Source of the DNA: Aedes albopictus
Taxonomy: Eukaryota > Arthropoda > Insecta > Diptera > Culicidae
DNA length: 64,000 nt
Assembly: GCF_035046485.1 (NCBI RefSeq)
Contig: NC_085138.1
Coordinates: 337,602,263 to 337,666,262 of the forward strand
Reading direction: 5' to 3'
Shown here: positions 1 to 11,519 of the stretch, in pieces
How the letters are laid out: each line of letters opens with the position of its first letter
Position numbering within the stretch: position 1 is the stretch's first letter
The notes under the pieces: model-generated
Told to the model about the DNA's origin: nothing
Seen by the model: the letters and a program-made list of their open reading frames with translations, nothing else
Database searches by the model: none
Translations under genes and position numbers: made by a program

Positions 1-560
1 TCTTTTATATTTTTGGTTGATATTTAGGACTGTTTGGTGTATTTTTAAGCGTATTTTTTTTAATCATTGAAATATTGATGTTTTGGTCACTTTTTAGATG
101 TCATGGATTATTTTTACTGAATCGCAACAATTAAAAAAAAATCCCCAATAGTAGAGGAATTGAGATAAGTTAAATACACTCTAACATTATTTTCCTAAAA
201 TTACACGGAAAATAAAATTTCTCATGAATAAAATTGAAAACCAAAATTTGATGAAATACAAACGTCATAAAATCTCAAAATATATATATATCTTAAAAAA
301 TCGGTATCCCAAATAGTCTCTTAAAAAAATATAAAAGTATAGGAATGTTCAAAACCAAAAATTACGAATTCAAAAATCACTTTCCAAAACATGTTCAAAT
401 CGATTTTAGATGACGAAAAATGATATTTAGATTGAAAAAATAATGGGTATTAGAGGGTTAAAGAATTTCCATAAATATATAAAATTCCTAGATGATGTAA
501 ATCTGGATTAATTGAAACATATGGAAGAATTCCTAAGGCAATTTTCTGAAAGACTCCCCT
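1..560. other. AT-rich stretch, no feature recognised
   Basis: This stretch is strongly A/T-rich with homopolymer runs and no convincing open frame, structured repeat or RNA gene. It may be intronic or intergenic; the sequence does not decide. Confidence 0.6.
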
Positions 561-705
561 AAGTAGCTTCTGGAAGACCCGCACTTTCACAGTTTTTAAC
601 TGAGAGCTTTCTCTGCCAATTACCATTTTTGCATACACGACGTTACTTTGTGTCCAAGGAAATTTCCTGTGTGAAAAGTTCCTGGACCGAACGAGAATTG
701 ACCTC
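560..705 (-). mobile_element. Feilai-like SINE fragment, minus strand
   Basis: Read on the minus strand, this segment matches the body of the complete SINE at 61954-62232: a 'TCAGTCCAGG'-like motif, then 'AAATTTCCTTG', then 'GGTAATTGGCAGAG' and 'CTCTCAGTTAAAAACTGT'. The tRNA-like head is missing or unrecognisable and the far end runs into unrelated sequence, so this is a truncated, diverged copy. The short open frame on this strand only reflects the SINE sequence. The family name rests on remembered resemblance to the Aedes Feilai SINEs. Confidence 0.6.
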
Positions 706-710
706 GTGCC

Positions 711-764
711 TTTTTTTTAATTTCTTTTTATTTGTGAATTTTAACTTAAGCTAATTCTTCACAC
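711..764 (-). mobile_element. 54-bp poly(A)-tailed retro-insertion with 12-bp TSD
   Basis: The 12-mer TGACCTCGTGCC occurs at 699-710 and again at 765-776, exactly flanking a 54-bp insert. On the minus strand the insert ends in an A-rich tail (AAATTAAAAAAAA). A flanking duplication plus a terminal poly(A) is the signature of target-primed reverse transcription, so this looks like a very short, 5'-truncated LINE or SINE 3' end. The parent element is not identified. Confidence 0.6.
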
Positions 765-776
765 TGACCTCGTGCC

Positions 777-1200
777 CCTAAACATGGTCTGGTTACTTTT
801 AATAGTAGTGTAGTAGTCAAATCGGATATATGTATCTCACAATCACAAACCAAATTGTTCTCATTGATTCATGATTCTATATGTAGCCTTCTTCCATCAA
901 TAAATTAACGTTAAGTCTTCGAATCATTCGTGTGTCCTTGAAGATGCCATAAAATATCCATTCAATTCGTCCATTTACGATTCGCCTCGGCCAGCCCCAT
1001 GGGGCAAATGAGCAGACGCGCAATGGTCCCTTAAATAGTCAATCGTTCACACCCCGTAAAAACCGCCTCAAAATGGCAGCTGAAGCAAATGATTGGCTAT
1101 GCCGAAAGACATGAAGCATCCAGAAAGGTCAGACAGATCATATCAGCACTTTCAATGCTGGAGAGGATGGGGCTCTCCGCAGCGCCACGGGCAGTGGCAA
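777..1200. other. Unique-looking intergenic or intronic DNA
   Basis: Mixed-composition sequence without repeats seen elsewhere in the window. One short open frame crosses into the adjacent transposon and is not credible as a gene. Nothing else recognised. Confidence 0.4.
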
Positions 1201-1202
1201 TA

Positions 1203-2816
1203 CAGTGATAGACATTCGTTTAGCCGAGACCAAAAAAAGTGTCAGGAAACCCATACAAAAGATTTAATGATAAAACTTTTTTATCGTAGTGATAGTATAT
1301 CTAGTACTGTCTTATAAAAATGTGATACATCACACTTACATATACACTGAAACAAAAACGAGGGTAAAAACCCTTCAAATGTCATTTTTTGCCTAGACAT
1401 TCGTTTAGCCGAGGTAAATGAAAAATTGGGTTTCAATAGATTTTTTTGCAATTTCGTGAGTATATTTCGAGGATATACCCCAAAGCATTTAGTTTAGGAC
1501 GTGTTAGCAAGATAATTGACATTAAAAGTTTATTTATTTGTGAAATTCAGAGAAATATTATAAAAAAATGTCCCGATAAGGAGAAGCGACGATAAAACAA
1601 ATTTATTTAAGAAAAATGGTTTTTGTAAACACTCAAACGTAAGCTAGGTTAGCAGTTTTGATAATATGACACTGAATTATTGTTAGAAATGTACAAATTA
1701 TTGCATAAAATGTCATGAAAAAATTAAGTATATTGGTCTTTAGTTGTTTAAACTTTAAAATGGGATTGATAAAAGCTAAAATAAATGTTTCTGTATTGAA
1801 ATAAAGACGTGCCCTAATGCCTGTGGAGTATACCTGTTTGATACTAGCATTACTAAACGAGTTAGAAGACTGCTAAGTGAAAGAACTGCAAGAAGTGTCA
1901 GAATTTTTGTACCCTGTTTATTTAAAAGCAGATGCTCATACAAAAATGCAAGATATGGTTAAACAATTGGCTTATTTCATTCAATCTGAAGAAATATTTT
2001 ATAAATGAGTCTTAGTTGTGAATCACATTAATTTTTAACATGAATTATTTGAAAAGAATGTCTAAATAATGAAACAAGTAGTTCATGCTAGAAATTTGAA
2101 TACTTTCGGTGCCGTTTCTCGAAATGTGAGCCGTCCGATGTATGTTATTTCAGCCAGAATACAGTCTGGAAGATATTGGTAGCTAGTAGACGACGTAATG
2201 GTAGTAAACGCTGTGATTTATGCAAGTGAATCCATCATATTTCATCAAAACAATATTTAAATACGTGATTTTTTGATGGATTGCGTAATTTTTTTCTGTT
2301 AGAAACAATGTTTTTCGTAAATTTTCAACCTGCTTTGGTCATGAAACTTTCATTACATCCTTTTGAAACACTTCCGAAAAAAATAACTACATCAAGTCTC
2401 AATTTGGAAACATTTACAATATTTTGACGTATTTATATGAGATATATGCCAAAATTAATATGGCAACACTTCCAAAAACGACCTAATTCATGATTTACAA
2501 GTCGATCTCTAAAGCAGGTCACCATACAAAATGACTTTATTGGATATTTCGAAATTTGTTAGTTTTGTATTATGGAATTCTAAAAAAATGTTCAATTCGG
2601 CTAAACGAATGTCTAGGCAAAAAATGACAATTGAAAGATTTTTACCCTCGTTTTTGTTTCAGTGTATATGTTAGTTTAATGTATCACATTTTTATAAAAC
2701 AGTACTAGATATACTATCACTACGATAAAAAAGTTTTATCATAAAATCTTCTGTATGAGTTTACTGACACTTTTTTGAAATTTTTTTAGTCTCGGCTAAA
2801 CGAATGTCTATCACTG
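1203..2816. mobile_element. 1.6-kb TA-flanked element with ~215-bp TIRs
   Basis: The left end (1203-1413) and right end (about 2598-2816) are inverted copies of each other. Both begin CAGTGATAGACATTCG at the outer edge and are flanked by the dinucleotide TA (1201-1202 and 2817-2818), the target duplication expected of the Tc1/mariner superfamily. The 16-mer ACATTCGTTTAGCCGA occurs near both edges of each TIR. The interior is AT-rich and has no transposase; it holds a decayed open frame at 1817-2008, listed separately. A non-autonomous Tc1/mariner-type element is the best reading. Confidence 0.8.
1817..2008 (+). pseudogene. Decayed 62-codon reading frame inside a TA element
   Basis: An ATG at 1817 opens 19 codons, then an in-frame TAA (1874-1876), then 43 more codons in the same frame to a TGA at 2006-2008. 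The second part has a protein-like composition, including the run ELQEVSEFLYPVYLKADAH followed by an amphipathic, K/E/Q-rich stretch. I do not recognise the family. It could be a remnant of the parent element, a captured host exon, or chance in AT-rich DNA. No codon statistics were run. Confidence 0.25.
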
Positions 2817-2818
2817 TA

Positions 2819-3088
2819 TTAATCGCAATTTCATTTTTTCCGCTAATACCGCACACCATTACTGGCTGTATCCCGTGTAATGTTTGATCCATTTGGTTAT
2901 TCAAAGGCAAAGACGCGTATCCTTGCCAATGGCTACTGGGTAACAAGGCGAATTCGGGAAGCTTTATAGACAAAAGAAGCATAAAAACCGATTCGATGAC
3001 TAAACTGTGTTGAAGTTAGGGAAAGAAAAAAAAAATGAATAGATGGTACCTCGACATTGATCAAACTGAAAAATGAATTCACAGGGAA
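2819..3088. other. Unique-looking spacer
   Basis: The sequence between the TA element and the next SINE resembles nothing else in the window and has no credible open frame. Confidence 0.4.
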
Positions 3089-3113
3089 TCAATAGTCTAT
3101 AGCAGAAGTATTG

Positions 3114-3756
3114 AGCTTGAGCTTGATTGACCACCCGTAGATGCTACTCTAGTATCGTCATACACTCACAAAAGGAACCAATGAGATATCTGCCGGGGAC
3201 TAGCAGGCATCTTCAGTGTGTGAGCATTAGTGATCTTTTATTTTTAGGCGACAATGGCGCCTGCCACGTCAGGATGCAGGTCACAATGTGGGAAAGGAGA
3301 ATGAAGTGATGATTGCAATCGTTTTATCCACATCAGACCGAATATACCTCTGCGTCTGCATAAATCCATGCGGATGTCGGAGTGTTGGTGGGATATGTGT
3401 TGGCAGAGGGTTCACACATTGATGTGTGGATGCTAGGGTAAGGTGATAGAATCATGTGTTTTATTATTCTGAAGATGTGCGGCACAGTTCGCTTGATTGC
3501 ATAACTTGTAGGCGTTATGACACTTTGCTGTGAAAGCTAGGAAGGAAGGGAAACGGCTTTTTCAACCCGTTTCTGTTCTAGCAATAGCTTTGATGTTGTA
3601 TATGTAGAGAGCAGGGAGAAAGTATAAAGAAAATAAAGGGAAGGAGAAAGTATATAGAAGGATACGAAGTAGGAGAACAGGGACGGGCCAGGGATTGAAC
3701 CCAGGACCTGCTGCATACGAATCAGAAGCGGTAACTACTAGACCACCAAGCCCGCC
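3114..3756 (-). mobile_element. Composite tRNA-headed SINE (copy 1), 25-bp TSD
   Basis: The insert is bounded by a 25-bp direct repeat with one mismatch (3089-3113 and 3757-3781). On the minus strand it starts with a tRNA-like head: box A around TGGTCTAGTAGTTACC (plus-strand 3731-3746) and box B GGGTTCAATCCC (3691-3702). A body of about 550 bp follows, ending in a short repeated TCAAGC tail. A related copy lies at 26593-27262. At about 640 bp it is long for a SINE, suggesting a tRNA head fused to an unrelated body. Open frames inside it are shadows. Confidence 0.8.
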
Positions 3757-3781
3757 TCAATAGTATATAGCAGAAGTATTG

Positions 3782-4594
3782 TGGGATAAAAAATCCATGT
3801 AATTCCTTGAAAGAGGAATTTCTAGAGGAATTATACCCACTTGCTAGATAGAGTCTCTCACAGCTAAAAAAATGTAGTCCTTCCATATGGAACGTATGGT
3901 GTCGTCGTTGTCATCCCAACGAACGACCGGACGCGGACGCAAAATGATGAATTATTAATCGTTTGCTGATGTGAACTTTATGAGCAAAGTTATTGCCATT
4001 TATTGCCATTCATCCTGTCCTGGCGACGACAACAACACGAATAGATAGATTGCGTTGTCGTCGTGGAACGCCGCGCCACCAGCTTGCCTGTTGTGCCATA
4101 TAATTTCGCAGCATCCAGTAACGCAACGTCTGGTTTGCTGTATCCTTGCCTGCAGGGAGTCGTCGGTTGGTCGGTCGGTCGGAAAATTGGCAGCTATTAT
4201 TGGGAGCTCGAAATTGAATTAATGAACAAAGCATAGGAGTTTAGCAGGAAAGCCACTGCAACAATGCGAAACAAGAAGGAACCTACCCGAAACTATTCTT
4301 CTTGAAGGGGAGATTTACTTTCGATTAGGAATTAATTAAGCATATAACTCTTGGAGCAGATCTTGGGTTTAAGTGAGGTTAGATTGAATGGTTTGTCAGA
4401 TGGAATACAATGGCAAAGTTTGTCGTTTGGAATGGGTTTGAGTTGAATGCGTGTTCAATTATTCATTCGATCATAGAAACTCCATTGTCTGAAATGCTTA
4501 TTGATATTTGACTCTTCAAATGGCTTGAAAGACATTTAAATAGCAAGAGCATCACAAATATTTAGGAATAAAGTTCAAGAACTTTGGGTACACA
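3782..4594. other. Unique island with GC-richer core
   Basis: About 3890-4260 stands out from the AT-rich surroundings. It has GC-rich blocks, CAACAA/GTCGTC runs and several TTATTG/TAAT-type sites, and no matches elsewhere in the window. No convincing exon: the longest frame (4010-4234, minus) lacks protein-like composition. It could be regulatory or simply single-copy DNA. Confidence 0.35.
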
Positions 4595-4597
4595 TTA

Positions 4598-4863
4598 GGG
4601 TGGCCCACACTTATATGAAAAACAAAAATTTCGAAAAATGCCAAGTCTTACCTCCTAAATCCGTTGTTCTGGACCACTTACACTTACAGCGCCACCTAGC
4701 GACCAAATTCGAAAACTTAAAATTTCTGCATACATTTGGCCAAGTTTTCCCATACAAACTTCAAGCGTTTTGAGCGCCCGCTTAGGCTCAACCGATTTAC
4801 CTAGCGGCAAAATTCGAAAACTTAAAAAAAGACTTGGCATTTTTCGAAAGTGTGGGCCACCTT
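4598..4863. mobile_element. Small MITE with GGGTGGCCCACAC termini
   Basis: The left end reads GGGTGGCCCACAC with AAAAATGCCAAGTCT shortly inside; the right end is the inverted counterpart (AGACTTGGCATTTTTCG ... GTGTGGGCCACC). A TA lies next to each end, though the outermost bases are not perfectly symmetric. At about 266 bp without coding capacity it is a MITE-type element; the superfamily is not assigned. Confidence 0.6.
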
Positions 4864-4865
4864 AA

Positions 4866-5396
4866 GGCCGCACGGGACGACGTGTAATTTTCCCTATCTT
4901 CCCTCTCTTTCTAACAATTTGCCTCGCGATTTTGAAGAAGCAAATATCAATTTCCACTGCACTGACGTAGCTGGAACTTTAGTCGATTGTGCACCACAAG
5001 TGAGCAAATGAACGATCAATTTTTTAGTCAATAATATGAAGAAGATGTTGAGATTAGCATCTTACTAGCAACAGAGCAATGGCGGACGATTCAACCACCG
5101 TCCCGTCCGGCCTTAATACCCAGCCTTTACCGTACCTAGGTTAATATGGTCACGGTGCTCCCCAGACCGTATAAAATAAAAATCTCCATTCAATCGGTAC
5201 CCACCATTCGTTTTCTATGAAGATCCTGCATGTCTGGACCACATTTTGAAAAAAAAATCGTAGGGCCTATTTTAGAGTTAGGCCCTTTTAAAGGGCTTAA
5301 AGTCCTATAATCAAAGAAAAAATCGAAATATGTGTGTACGCAGCCATTTTTTAACGGATGAAATATTTTCACGAAGAATTGTATTGCATTCAGTAT
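4866..5396. other. Unique-looking spacer
   Basis: No repeat of the window and no credible gene recognised. A 15-bp string CCCAGCCTTTACCGT near 5112 recurs at about 41625 beside an RTE fragment, which may mean a small shared repeat. Confidence 0.3.
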
Positions 5397-5398
5397 TA

Positions 5399-5609
5399 GG
5401 GTATGTGTGCCATGAGTAATCTCACGCTCCCATACTATTCGAAAAGAAGTGATTACGTCACCGATTTAATCCGCTCGTTTTGTTTCCATGGGTATTCACT
5501 TTTAACAAAAAAATACAAAAAATAAGAAACAAAACAAACAGCGCTTGAATGCTTTGTTTTTCGTAGGATGGAAATTGGAGCCACATGCTCAATAAGGGAA
5601 TCAATACCC
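5399..5609. mobile_element. MITE family A, copy 1
   Basis: One of three dispersed copies (also 21986-22188 and 44365-44579). Each is about 205-215 bp, starts GGGTATG, ends AATACC(C), and is flanked by TA. Shared internal blocks include AATAAGAAACAAAACAAAC and GGGAGCCACATGC-like sequence. The similar minus-strand open frames in all three copies come from the shared sequence, not from coding. TA flanks and short TIRs fit a Tc1/mariner-type MITE. Confidence 0.75.
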
Positions 5610-5611
5610 TA

Positions 5612-6285
5612 TTTAGCATAGTTTTCGTTGATATTTCAGAAGAAAACATGAACTTTTTTCGTAAGTTGACGTAAATAATTGTGTATTTTTATTAAAATAT
5701 TTCAATGATGTTTGTTACTGCTCATGGTCAGATATTCTAAAAAAAAAAAGAAAATGAAAGAAAAGCTCATATAAAAGATACGAGATTGTGTGTGAACGAA
5801 TAAATGGATGAAGTGTTTGAATTGTTTTAAGTCCTTAACATACTTATTTTATTTGCATTAGAAAAAAAAACAAGTTCTATATAAAATCAGGAACAACAAT
5901 ATGTGATGATTTATAAATTTAAATTGACAATTTCATTTCTATTTCAGATTTAAGTTAAGACAAGGATTAGGGAAATCATGTTTTTTTTTTGGAAAAGATG
6001 CAGCAAACTAATGCAAACAACTTTTCTGAAGACACCAAACTCCCAAAATCAACGATAACAGAGTTAGTTTTTTTTTCTGCTAAATGCCATCTTAAACTGT
6101 TCTGAAGACCTTGGTTGAAAGTAGGAATTTCTGTAGAATTTGCTGTGCGGTGAAAATCTGGATCGTTATCAGTGCTCATGGTAAAATCTGATCTGGTCAC
6201 TCAAGATTTCCAAATCCCAGCGCCCCTATACAGGTAGCCCCCCATAGGTATGACTTCAAATGACTGAACTATTCATGATTTTTTT
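5612..6285. other. AT-rich spacer with GAAGACACCA motif
   Basis: Mostly AT-rich. The block around 6026 (CTGAAGACACCAA) recurs in the large inverted repeat at 41993-43833 and near 61915, so an old fragment of that type may be present. The start of the array-A-like sequence after about 6290 is gradual. Confidence 0.35.
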
Positions 6286-6289
6286 TCTG

Positions 6290-6880
6290 CAATTATTGCG
6301 AGAGGGGCATTCTTGCAGGTAACTATTTCTTCTACGAGTTCAGCAATATTTCTTCTAAAGATTCCTCCAACATTTTTTTTTATAGTTTCTTCCTTTTCTT
6401 GTACTACTCAAGAATTTTCTTCAGGGATACCACCTGAAATTCCCTTAGGTATTATTTCTAGATTTATCGATTTTTTTCCAGAATTTTTATAGAAAGACAT
6501 TTTTTGCAAGATTTGTTCGGACATTTTTAATGAGATTATTATAGTGATTATTTGGGATATTTCTTCAAGGAATGTTACGGAAGTTCGTGCATGTGTTTGC
6601 TTAAAAATTTCTGAAAAAAATCCATATCAGATTCTTCAGAAAATTTCTCAAAAAATTCTAGAAATTTCTCCAAGGTTTCTTAAGGAGTTTCACCAAACAT
6701 TTCTTTAATGCAAATTCAGGATAAAAAAATTGACAGAGATTCAGAAACTATTTCAGAGATGCACTCAAAAATTCCTCTTGGGGTTTCCTTTAGAAATGCA
6801 GATTTTTCCTGAAGCTCTTTCAGGAATTATTGTAGAAATTTATCCAGTGTTTCTGTAAGTCTTGTTCCATATATTTAAAG
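6290..6880 (-). repeat. Array A (24-bp GGAATTC-type repeat), very decayed
   Basis: Phrases such as AGATTCCTCCAAC, TTCTTCAGGGATACC and AAATTCCTCTTGG recur at near-regular spacing, the same vocabulary as the clearer arrays at 46.6-48.2 kb. The C-rich strand is on top here. The block continues beyond the 6883-8183 insertion. Confidence 0.6.
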
Positions 6881-6882
6881 TA

Positions 6883-8183
6883 AAGCCTGCGCACTTTAGA
6901 ATCGGTACACTTTCAACCGGCTGCCGCTCAAAAACGGTGTCACTAGGAAAAAAGTGTTGTTAGAAGCAACTAAAGCTTATCTATTGTAGTTTGTAGGAAA
7001 AATATAAAATTTGCTGTTTTTATATTTTTAGATGAACTATTGATCTGAATTCGTAAATAGTGCCAGTTTTTTCTGCACACAATGAGCAAAAACCAATCAT
7101 TGTCAGATTCAAGATTTGTGTAGGAATATATAATTATCAAACCCACCAATTACGCAGTATAGAATAGTTCTGGGTATTATGATTGTTGATTAAAGGAGGT
7201 AAAATATTCCATGAGTGTTTTAAAATTTCCAATATAGCTATGGTAAGCCTTTGAAGGGTTTTATGGAAAATCAAAGACTTGCATAGATATTTAAGGTCAA
7301 AAAAGTTGTTTTCGCATAAGCTTTAGTTCGGCAAATACGCATACGGGAAGGATACTATACGAATAGTATTGGTATACAAGAAACCAATGATTTGATGCAG
7401 AACAATATAAATAATCGTGGCTCGAAAGCTGTATGGACTATTGCTGATGAAATTCATTGGATGTGTTTTGATGGCGTGAAATATCTAACATTTTTTAAAT
7501 AAAACTGAATCTACTCAGAAGTTTTTTGTTTGTGATCATAGAATCACATCTATAGTTCCATAATCTATATGGTTTTCAGTGTTTTATCCATGAAAACTAT
7601 CTTATTTTAGGCTAATTATGAGGAGTTAGTCTTGTGACTGTTAATTTCCGACTACTGTGAGGGAAAACTGCTGATAATTACAAAAATAATCCAGGTTTAA
7701 GGTGAATTAAGTTGGGCCACTTGAATTGGGGAATTGTAGATCCAAAAAAAAAAAGATCTCAGAATATATTTTTTCATAAAAAATTAGTTTGAGTTAAATT
7801 ATGCTTTGAATATAGCGTGAATGGACAATAAGACTATAAGTTTATTATGGTTTTGTGAACCATATTTGTTAAGAGTTTAATGTCGTAACTTGTTTTGAGC
7901 ATATCTTTGATGAGTATAATTTTGTTTCTTCTTAAAATATCAGCCCGTAAACTGTGAAATTTAAAAACATTGACGATCATTGGTTTGTGCAGAATAAAAT
8001 GGCATGAATTTCACAATCAGGTCAAAATTTTATCTTGAAGAAATAAAAACTGATTTTTTCATATTTTTCCTACAAAATACAATAAATAAGCTTCATTTGC
8101 TTCTTACAACATTTTTTTCTAGGTTAAACCGTTTTTTATCTGCAGCCGGTAGAAAGCGTACCGATTCTAAAGTGCGCAGGCTT
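6883..8183. mobile_element. 1.3-kb TA-flanked element, ~220-bp TIRs, inside array A
   Basis: The left end AAGCCTGCGCACTTTAG and right end CTAAAGTGCGCAGGCTT are inverted copies, and inverted similarity continues, imperfectly, for roughly 220 bp inward. TA occurs immediately outside both ends (6881-6882, 8184-8185), as in the Tc1/mariner superfamily. Array A sequence lies on both sides, so the element inserted into the array. The AT-rich interior encodes no transposase; the 77-codon frame at 8004-8237 runs through the right TIR and is spurious. Confidence 0.8.
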
Positions 8184-8185
8184 TA

Positions 8186-9523
8186 CAGAAATTGCTATTC
8201 CTTGGGAGTTATCAAAGTCATTATCATTCATCTATGAATACTGCGGAGGGTTTTCCTGTTCTTTGAGGTATTTCTTCAAAAATTATTTTTGAAAAAATAA
8301 AACATTTTGTAAGAAATTCATTCAGAAGCTCTCCAATTTTTTTTCCTCCCTTGTTGGCGAAATTAAGCTGAACTTTTGCAGCATAAGCTTTCAAGTACTT
8401 TTTTCCCAGGATTTTAATTGTTTCTGCAGGATTTCCATTAGGAATTTTTATGTTATCATCCCTGAAGAAATTGTATAAAAAAATTTTTCTAAGAATTCAT
8501 TCCGAAACTCGTCCTGGGATCCCTCAGAAATTTTTTGATGGATTTAGACAAGAATTTCACCAATACCTTCGCCTGCAATTTCTGCAGGCATGTTGGCAGA
8601 CATTTTCAATAGATTCTTTCAGAAATTTCTCCACGGGTATCTGCAAGACTCCTCTCAAAAATATATTCAGCAACTTTTCCTTGAAAAAGAGTTCCCCAAG
8701 AAGTATCTCAAGATTTGTTTCCTATGAATTAGGGAGGTATCTTATTGAGGTACTTTCCCAGCATTTTTTGTCCGAGAATCGCTCCAGAAAATTTGCAAAA
8801 ATTTCTTCTGGGAATATCCAAAGTTTTTTTTTAAGAAGGGATTCCTTTAAACAATCATCCAGGGATGTCTTTAGATTTTTTTTCAGAGATCCTTTCGGGA
8901 ATTCTTTCAGGCATTTTTGTGCAATTTCTGGAAGAACTTCTGGAAAAAAAAAAATCCCTGGAGGAATATCTGAAACGATCCCCACATGACTCTTTGATGG
9001 AACCCCAGGAGACATTTCCGGCGGAGCCACAGGGAAAATTAAAAAAAAAAATCGTAAGGGAATTTCTACAGGAATCTGAAAAAGAATGTCTCATAGAGTG
9101 CATAGAGAAACCCTTGGAAGAAATTCCGAAAGCATCTCTGTAGGATTTTTTGGAAGAAATCTTTCGATGATTTTCTGTGAAACTCCATGACAGAACTGTT
9201 GAGAAAATCTCGCACTGAAATCCCTGAAGAAATCCCTTTGATTTTGAAGATGTTTTTGAATGAATACTTGACAGAATATCAGAGGACATCCGAGTGAAAT
9301 TTTCGAAAAGAATCTCTGAAGGAATTTTTCAAGACATCTCCAGTAAAGTTTCCGTAAAAATCTCAGGAAGAACTTTCGAATGAATTTCCAGAGGAAACTC
9401 TGAAAACAAACCCCGGGGAAATGTTTGAAGAAATTCCAGCCGGGAGTTTTGAACAAATTCCTAGAGAAATCGTGAAGAAATTTCCTGCAAAAGCCTTGGG
9501 CGGAATTCCTAGAAAAGTTTACT
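8186..9523. repeat. Array A with polarity switch near 8,870
   Basis: Before about 8870 the top strand carries the C-rich form (ATTCCTCCAGG-like); after it, the G-rich form (CTGGAAGAATTTC-like). Several long open frames on both strands here (up to 211 codons) have the low-complexity S/R/F/K or E/L/K composition dictated by the repeat, and are not genes. Confidence 0.75.
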
Positions 9524-9537
9524 AAGTAATCTTTCTG

Positions 9538-9724
9538 TGGAGCGGACCTGGTGTGATGGGTGAAGCACATGACTATTACGTCGAAGACCTGGGATCGAAT
9601 CCCACTCCCGACAAACTTGCAAATATGTGAGTTCTTCCTTCGGAAGGAAAATAAAGCATAAGTCGCGAGATGAACTAGCCTAGGGCTAAAAATTTCGTTA
9701 AGAAAAATAAAATAATAAAAAAAC
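9538..9724 (+). mobile_element. tRNA-derived SINE, 'GGAGCGGACCTGG' type
   Basis: A tRNA-like head with box A (TGGTGTGATGGGTG, about 9550) and a perfect box B (GGGATCGAATCCC, 9591-9603) is followed by a short body and an A-rich tail (AAAATAATAAAAAAA). Imperfect 13-bp direct repeats at 9524-9536 and 9725-9737 fit a target duplication. It interrupts array A. Confidence 0.75.
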
Positions 9725-9739
9725 AAGTAACTTTTTTAA

Positions 9740-11510
9740 ACAAAGTAAGTAATTCCTAAAGAAATCCTTTATTATTCCTTAACTAGTATGTGGAAGATTT
9801 TCTAAAGAAAATCATGGAGAAATTTTCAGAGAAATTAAGAGATGAACCAGCCTCAGCATATATCTAGCTGGAGCAATTTTAAACTTTTCATTTTATGAAG
9901 GAGTTGCTGAAAGAATTGCATGTGAACACATTTCTCAAAAAAAATCCTGTTGAAACACGCAAAAAAAAAAACGCCTAGCTTTTATGTGGTTTTATGGAGC
10001 TGCTTTTGAAAACTCGAGATATTTCCATAAGAATGCCTGTTGAAATGTTTAGGAAACATTTCTGAATAAATTCTTCACAGAATTCGCAGAGAAAAAAAAT
10101 CTTAGAGTTATCCTTTGTGGGAATGCCGCAGGAATTTATTGGTAAATACATGGAGAAATATCTGGAGCAAATTTTCAGGGAATCGCTGTATGAACCCCTG
10201 GAAGAATTCCTGCAAGATTTTCTGGATGAATCCCTGTAGAGGTTCCTGGACACATTCGGGCGGGAACTTTCAATGGAATTCCTAAAGCAGTTCCTGAACA
10301 AATCTATGGTGGACTTCCTGAACGAATTTTTGAATGAATCTCTTTTTGAGATTTTTGAAGAAATTCCTGGAAGAAATTACGAAATAATCTTTGGATCTAT
10401 TTCTGAAGGAGTTCTTGTAGAAATTTGTAAAGGAATCCAAAGAAATTTTTTTGAAGAAATTCATGGCGGAGTTTCAGAAGGAGCTCATGGTTATCTACAT
10501 TAAAAAATTCCTGAATAAATCTTGGGAGATATTCTCACGAGAATTTCTGAATAGGACCTCGTGATAAATTCGATGGAGCAATTTTGAAAGCAATCCATAG
10601 AAGACTATCTCAGAAGGTATCTAATAAAGCATTTCTAAAGAAATCTCCAGGGAAATTTCTTAAGGAATCCCCGGAAAAAGTTTTTCGGAAAACTTTGGAA
10701 GACTTCCAAATGAGTATGAGGAAGATTTTCTGGAGAAATCCGTGGAGAAATTTCTGCAGGAATTCTAAACTTTTGATTTTCTGAAGGAATCGCTGAAAGC
10801 ATTTCTTAGGAAATGCCAGGATGATTTCCTGAAAGAATTCTCGGAATTTTGAAAGAATCTATGGAAGAATACCTAAGGAAACCCTGGAAGTTCTTCTAGA
10901 GGAGTTCATGGTGAAATTTTGGAGGATCCTCTAGAGGTAATTCCTAATTGTAATTCTAGAGCAGTTTTTAAAAATTTTGAAATTTATGGAAAATGTTAAA
11001 AAAAAAACTTTTAAAATGAATCCGTAAATTTATAAAGATTTTCTAAATGAATCCATGTAGCAAATCCGGAAAGAATCCGAGTAGAAATTTCCCGGGGGAT
11101 TCCTGGCAGAACTAGCAGAATTTTTATTACATTCTTTGGAATATTTTCTGAAGGAATCGCCTAGGAAATTTCTGAAGAATTTTAACAGGAATCCATGGAG
11201 TAATGTCTGGAGATATCCATGACTTGTTTTACAAATACATCCTTTGATAAATTTATGTAGAAATGTCTCAAAGAATTCCTGAAGGAATTACTATAGGGTT
11301 TCTGAAGGATTCCTTGCCAGATTTTCTAAAATAACCTTTTGAGAAATAGCTTATGAAATATCTGAATTAATTCCCGGTTAGAAACTCTAGAAATCCTTGG
11401 AGAAAATTTAGGTATGAATCTATATATTCATAGATTTCTAGAGATTATGTTTAAGAGTTCGTAGAGTTATTTCCGGGAAATTTTGTGGAGTAATTCATGG
11501 TAGAATATGA
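9740..11510 (+). repeat. Array A, G-rich strand on top
   Basis: Repeated variants of GGAATTCCTGGAGAAATTTCTG with EcoRI-like GAATTC cores. The 24-bp register is blurred by substitutions and indels, so this block is older than the arrays at 46.6-48.2 and 49.4-51.1 kb. Open frames are composition artefacts. Confidence 0.7.
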
Positions 11511-11519
11511 TTGTGGGCT

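Noticed and set aside
3660..3760. tRNA gene on the minus strand
   Set aside because: Box A and box B are present but the head is fused to a SINE body and flanked by a target duplication; the acceptor stem does not close convincingly.
8450..9726. Overlapping frames of 92-211 codons on both strands
   Set aside because: They lie in array A with biased, repetitive composition on both strands at once; no domain or start context.
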